DNA of 64,000 bases, from NCBI GenBank assembly GCA_021613375.1, contig CM038702.1, forward strand, positions 21,828,349 to 21,892,348. The letters run 5' to 3'. The first letter of the stretch is position 1; the number at the start of each line of letters is the position of its first letter. This document shows positions 59,862 to 64,000 of this stretch, piece by piece. The notes under the pieces are model-generated. The model made no database searches. It saw only the letters and a program-made list of their open reading frames with translations, and had not been told where the DNA came from. Source of the stretch: Megaleporinus macrocephalus (Eukaryota; Chordata; Actinopteri; Characiformes; Anostomidae). Position numbers and translations under genes: made by a program.

Positions 59862-62800
59862 AGCACACCCATCTCTCTCTCTTTTTCTGTCTCTCTCTCT
59901 CTGTTCAATTTCTGATGTTATGTACAACATGCGAGGTACAGTATTGTAAGTTCTACTGCACTGATATGCCAAAAAGCTGTACCTGCATCTAGTGCTGGGC
60001 TGTCTACTTCCTTTGGTAATTTTGGTCTTAAAATTAATTAAACCTGTAGAGTTAATTGGGTTTTTGAGTTTGTTTTTCTCAGATTAAGTTTCCTGATTTG
60101 AGTTTCATGAATAAATTTATAGTTTGTATTTCTATGCTCATGTATGATCTTAGTCTATTTTCAGCAGCAGTTACACACATTCTGCACTTAAGGCTTCTAT
60201 CATGTGGAATGTTACTGAAAATAAGTCACAACTAAATACTATAATAATTTAAAAAAAACTTTTATAACCTTGGCTCTGAGTGACATATTTGGCTACGTGA
60301 GCGTGATTGTTTGGCCTGAGCCCCAACCAGGACATGGCAAAGAAACCAATCTGTGGGCATTTTTAATATGTTGTTAATACAACAAACCACCAAGCAACTC
60401 TTTAGCATAGCGTTATTGATTTATGCCACAAATTTTGAAATGTGTTTTAACTTACTCAGTGTAGCTATTGTCATGTACATGCCACACAGCATTGTTTTCC
60501 CCTTCAAAATCACCTGTGTGGTGATGAACAATCACCCTGTATCTAGACAGTTACTGAAGATCAGAGTCAGTGCCTGCAGACTGTCTTTGTTATCTTTTTA
60601 TTCATTCATTAATCAGCCTCAACTGCCCCTGAAATGTAATTATGGACAATTAATCTATATTTCATACATAAGCAGGTTGTACTTACAGATAAACACTACA
60701 GTATAAAAATTATGACAGTGCTGGGAACCACAAATTTGCAAGTATACTTTACGCAGCAACAGTTATTTGAGACTATTGGGCTGCTTCAAAGACAAAAGTG
60801 TGTACCATTGATGTGGTTATCATGTACTATCATCTTTTCCCTGCTCAGCCTAAAAAGGTTTCATTCATTAAATCCATTTATCAAGTGTGATCTTTCAACA
60901 TACTGGATTGAAAACACAATGGTGGTTAGTGTATACATAAATGTGGTCATAAATAAATGTAAAGATAAATTCTACACAGTAGAAATAAAGCAATACTAAA
61001 AATATTCACATTATAGTCTCATATTATATTCATTCATGTTACAAATCACTTCTGACAGTTTTACAATAAATTACAACACTATTAATGTAGGTGGCAGTTT
61101 CGGTAGGGCCACTAGGTGGTGCTCTTTACTGCTGTTTGTAAGCAGTCAGTGTGTCTGCAGGTAACAGTATATTCAGTTATTTCTGAAAGTATAGGATTCA
61201 GTGTTCAGCACTAAATATTACTGTATATGAGATATTTGTGTTTATATGTTTTTATGAGTGAATAATCTTGTGATTAAATATATAGTTGCTTTTTGGGAAA
61301 GGATATGTATATAGTTGTTATAGCTGTTATTTGAGATAGCTTAAATGGTTAGCATAGTGGATAACCACTCGGCTATGTTCTCATGCGAATATTTCTTTCA
61401 ATATATCTGCAATAAAATGGTTGTTATTTTATGTTCAGTAACTTATTTTGCCAAAGTTTAATCTGGCATTGATGGGCATAGAGCTGTTTACACTTCAGGG
61501 AGTCTGTAAACAAAATGCAAAATGTTCATTAAAACTATAAGAGAGGATAAACTGCATTTAAACTAATAAGTCCTCAGAGATGATCTAAAACAAGAGGACA
61601 TGTCAATCATCTGTTGTTCTCTGCTATGTCCATCTGATTGTTAAATCTGACATGAACAACCATTTCTAGATCCAAACGTGCCCCCAGACCATTAAATGAC
61701 AATCACAGAACTTGTAAACCTTTTCACAGTGGTGAAAAGCCAAAAAGGTCCTTAATATAAATTACGGGGTTTACATGATTTTTGGCAATGAACCCACATC
61801 TTAATATTATGGATGTTTAGTTCCTTTTATGTGCTGGACAGTTAAATCAAAGATAGCTAGCCTTAGCCAGCTATCTTCGTCTTAGCTATATCCAGCTATT
61901 GTAAGAGGCCAAAAAGTTGGCTATTGTTTAATTTATTTATTATTCATAGTTCATTTAGTTTAAAAATGTTAGTTTAAAATGTGTATAGTCTAAAATGTAA
62001 AATTATGTATATTCTTGTAAATCTGTAAAAACAATTCATAATTAGTTAATATTACAACTCTGATATTTAGCCTCTATGTACTGACTTACCAGGGGGGAAC
62101 CAATTAAGAGGGACACATCCTGTTCGCTAAACAATGAATATTGTCATGGTAAAGTATTTCATACTTCATCAAAGTCCATTGTATGAACTGGTGATACTGC
62201 GACCTTGTGTTGTGTTCTGTCTGAAGTGCAAGTTAATTAAAGGTTTATAGTAATAATCTATTTCCAACGTATTGGAGAGGCATATGTGCTATCAGGGGTT
62301 GGCTTTATGTGCTGAACAGTTAAAGCAAAGATCCACCTTAGCTACAGCTAGCTACCATCGTCAGCACTTGTATGACCGCAAGCCTGACAATTGAAATGTG
62401 AAGAAGGCTTCGTAGCAATAAAAACTCGTAGTCTATATCAAGGCATCTACGAAGGTTCGGTGCGACTTTTGCCAGTGGGTGCTAACTTCAGCTAGCTAAC
62501 ATTAGAGCTCGCTGGCATCAAATATGTATCGATATTTTACAGAAACTAATAAAAGTGGCTATCAAACTTGCTTGTGTGTATTTTCCGTTCCACCTTAAAC
62601 TGTGCTGTAATCAGACTGAAGTGCTTTCAACGCCAGAAAATGCTGGAAAATACGAAGCTAACATGAACATATCTCTATAAATACATATTTACGTCTTTAA
62701 AAACATTAATTTGTCTAAACGAATGATTAATAATCAGGACACACTTTAACTTCTGCTTTGATGAGCTGCTAACAAACAGCACAGCACGCGAGAAAACGCG

Positions 62801-63280
62801 GCTAATGCTGCGTCCCAAACCACACAGTTTTACACTTTACCTGCTACACTAATGAATGCACTTGTAATTGTGTATTCGCCATTTTATGCAACCTATGTAG
62901 TGTGCCAGTGTGCGGTTTGGGAGGCGAAAGTTGCAGGAAATAGCCGTTTAAATTTTAGCTTGAGTTTGTTATCACCACAGCAAGAAATCAAATAAAACAC
63001 ACCACTTAAATATAAAACACTCGTGTCATTTAACAGCCTTTAAAAGTACGTTTTAAACTGTGAACTTAATGTTTCGGAAAACTTTTGCTGGGTCTGTTAT
63101 GACTGTTATTTCATGACAATAAACTACAGCGCGATTGTGTGATGTCGGCGAAATACTACGAGCTAAATAATGAACATTATTATTATGTATATACGTACAT
63201 AAAGTATATATACTATACTGACTGCAGAGATCCGAGCAACGTCTCTGAAGAGGGGGCCTTTATGACACCATCACCGAGTT
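59862..63280. other. Intergenic region before the last gene
   Basis: No coding exon is recognised; open frames such as 60353-60706 are AT-rich and lack homology cues. It holds a CTCF-like motif at 61108-61124, two related repeat segments (about 61826-61890 and 62300-62370, sharing TATGTGCTG and CAGTTAAA words), and a short MITE at 62809-62926. Confidence 0.5.
62809..62926. mobile_element. Short MITE with GCGTCCCAAAC-type termini
   Basis: TGCGTCCCAAACCACACA at the left is answered by TGTGCGGTTTGGGAGGCG at the right, an imperfect inverted pair about 118 bp apart. Such ends mark an abundant fish nonautonomous DNA transposon. It encodes nothing. Confidence 0.6.
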
Positions 63281-63290
63281 TATATATAGG
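63281..63290 (+). promoter_or_regulatory. TATA box of the last gene
   Basis: TATATATAGG lies 83 bases before the candidate start codon at 63373, in sequence richer in CpG than its surroundings. Transcription would start near 63312. A strong donor CACT|GTAAGT at 63324 offers an alternative noncoding first exon. Confidence 0.4.
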
Positions 63291-63372
63291 GGTCGAAGCA
63301 GCTCCGAAGCAGGTGCGCGACACTGTAAGTACAGAGAGAGAATAGAGTAAATAGACAAAGAAACGAACAGAG

Positions 63373-64000
63373 ATGGAAGAAAAAAGAAGGCGTAAAGAAC
63401 GTGTGAATGGTGAGAACGCCCTCAAATGATTTCATATTAATGTACCGTGTAGAATAGTGGCCTAAGACTTTGAGGACATGAATATTAAAATGATCTAGCT
63501 TCAGAGAGTTACTAACTGACATTGGATGTAATGCAAAATAGTTTTAAAAATCTAGTAATATAATAATAATAATAATACTAAGAATAATAATAATGTAATA
63601 AAATAACTGCCAATACAATATAACAAATCCTAAATTCAAATAAGCTGCTAGATGCTTGTAGCATCTTTATTGTAGCATCTGGCAGTAAAATGATCATATT
63701 TATATTAGTGCTCTTACTAATCACTGTACAGAAGTCAGTAGTATCTGCAGAGATATTCATTATATGACAGTGTGATTAATCAGAAATGGAATAGCTTGTA
63801 CATCCTTTAAATCCATGTTAGTCTTCACACTATGTTGGGTCTTTAGTTCAGGCTGTCTAAGTAAATCTAATGTAATGTATTGTAATGTAATGATTTACTG
63901 CAGATCTAGAGATGAGAATGAAAGAAGCAACCAATGAGCTCCTGGAAAAGGAAAGAAAGAGCACAAGAAAGATGGAGAAGGCATGGCTGAAGTTGGGGAT
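63373..64000 (+). CDS. N-terminal exons of an unidentified charged coiled-coil protein (runs off the window)
   Basis: Two exons join in frame: 63373-63409 and 63904 to the window end. The first reads MEEKRRRKERVN, ending at AATG|GTGAGA. The second begins after TTTACTGCAG and reads DLEMRMKEATNELLEKERKS followed by TRKMEKAWLKLG. The 43 visible residues are very rich in Lys, Arg and Glu with a heptad-like spacing of L and M, so a coiled coil is likely. If the donor at 63324 is used instead, translation could start at 63910 (MRMKEATNELL). I do not recognise the family; it does not resemble the start of RECQL or PYROXD1, the neighbours of IAPP in mammals. Exon calls rest on splice sites and open frame only. 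Confidence 0.4.

Noticed and set aside
60353..60706. Open frame of 117 residues
   Set aside because: AT-rich, hydrophobic by composition and without domain cues; probably chance.

Overview
This is teleost genomic DNA, probably from an ostariophysan such as a characiform or catfish; that finer placement rests only on the look of the repeats. It is AT-rich, its genes are split into small exons with GT-AG borders, and it carries typical fish repeats: Tc1, hAT and PIF/Harbinger pieces, a tRNA-derived SINE and a LINE-like 3' tail. There are no bacterial features.

Layout, with all named genes on the + strand. (1) 1-4311: the last five coding exons of an organic anion transporter of the SLCO1 (OATP1) family. 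(2) 4312-11171: intergenic, repeat-bearing. (3) 11172-24544: a complete 14-exon slco1 gene predicting 768 residues, with two introns that appear to start with GC instead of GT. (4) 24545-28895: intergenic, ending in a 720-bp element with 69-bp terminal inverted repeats close to the next start codon. (5) 28896-44275: a second complete 14-exon slco1 gene predicting 690 residues, with two large transposon relics in intron 9. (6) 44276-47780: intergenic, with a degenerate AT-rich tandem repeat. (7) 47780-51500: iapp, encoding islet amyloid polypeptide (amylin). (8) 51505-63280: gene-poor, with a SINE, a wrecked hAT (BED-finger) transposase, and microsatellites. (9) 63281-64000: a TATA box and the likely first exons of an unidentified coiled-coil protein gene.

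The three transporter genes are head-to-tail tandem paralogs. Internal exon lengths match exactly at most positions (142, 133, 153, 99, 165, 196, 166, 185, 65 and 118 bases), and the two complete coding sequences close in frame at 2307 and 2073 bases. Known vertebrate synteny has an SLCO1 cluster beside IAPP (human 12p12), which supports the assignments. SLCO1 proteins are 12-pass plasma-membrane transporters of thyroid hormones, bile salts, steroid conjugates and drugs; IAPP is a secreted pancreatic islet hormone. The linkage looks ancestral rather than functional.

I found no new multi-gene system. The most checkable oddities are the paired GC-AG introns, the long inverted-repeat element beside the third gene's start, a perfect 25-bp intronic hairpin, and the amylin precursor's processing site.
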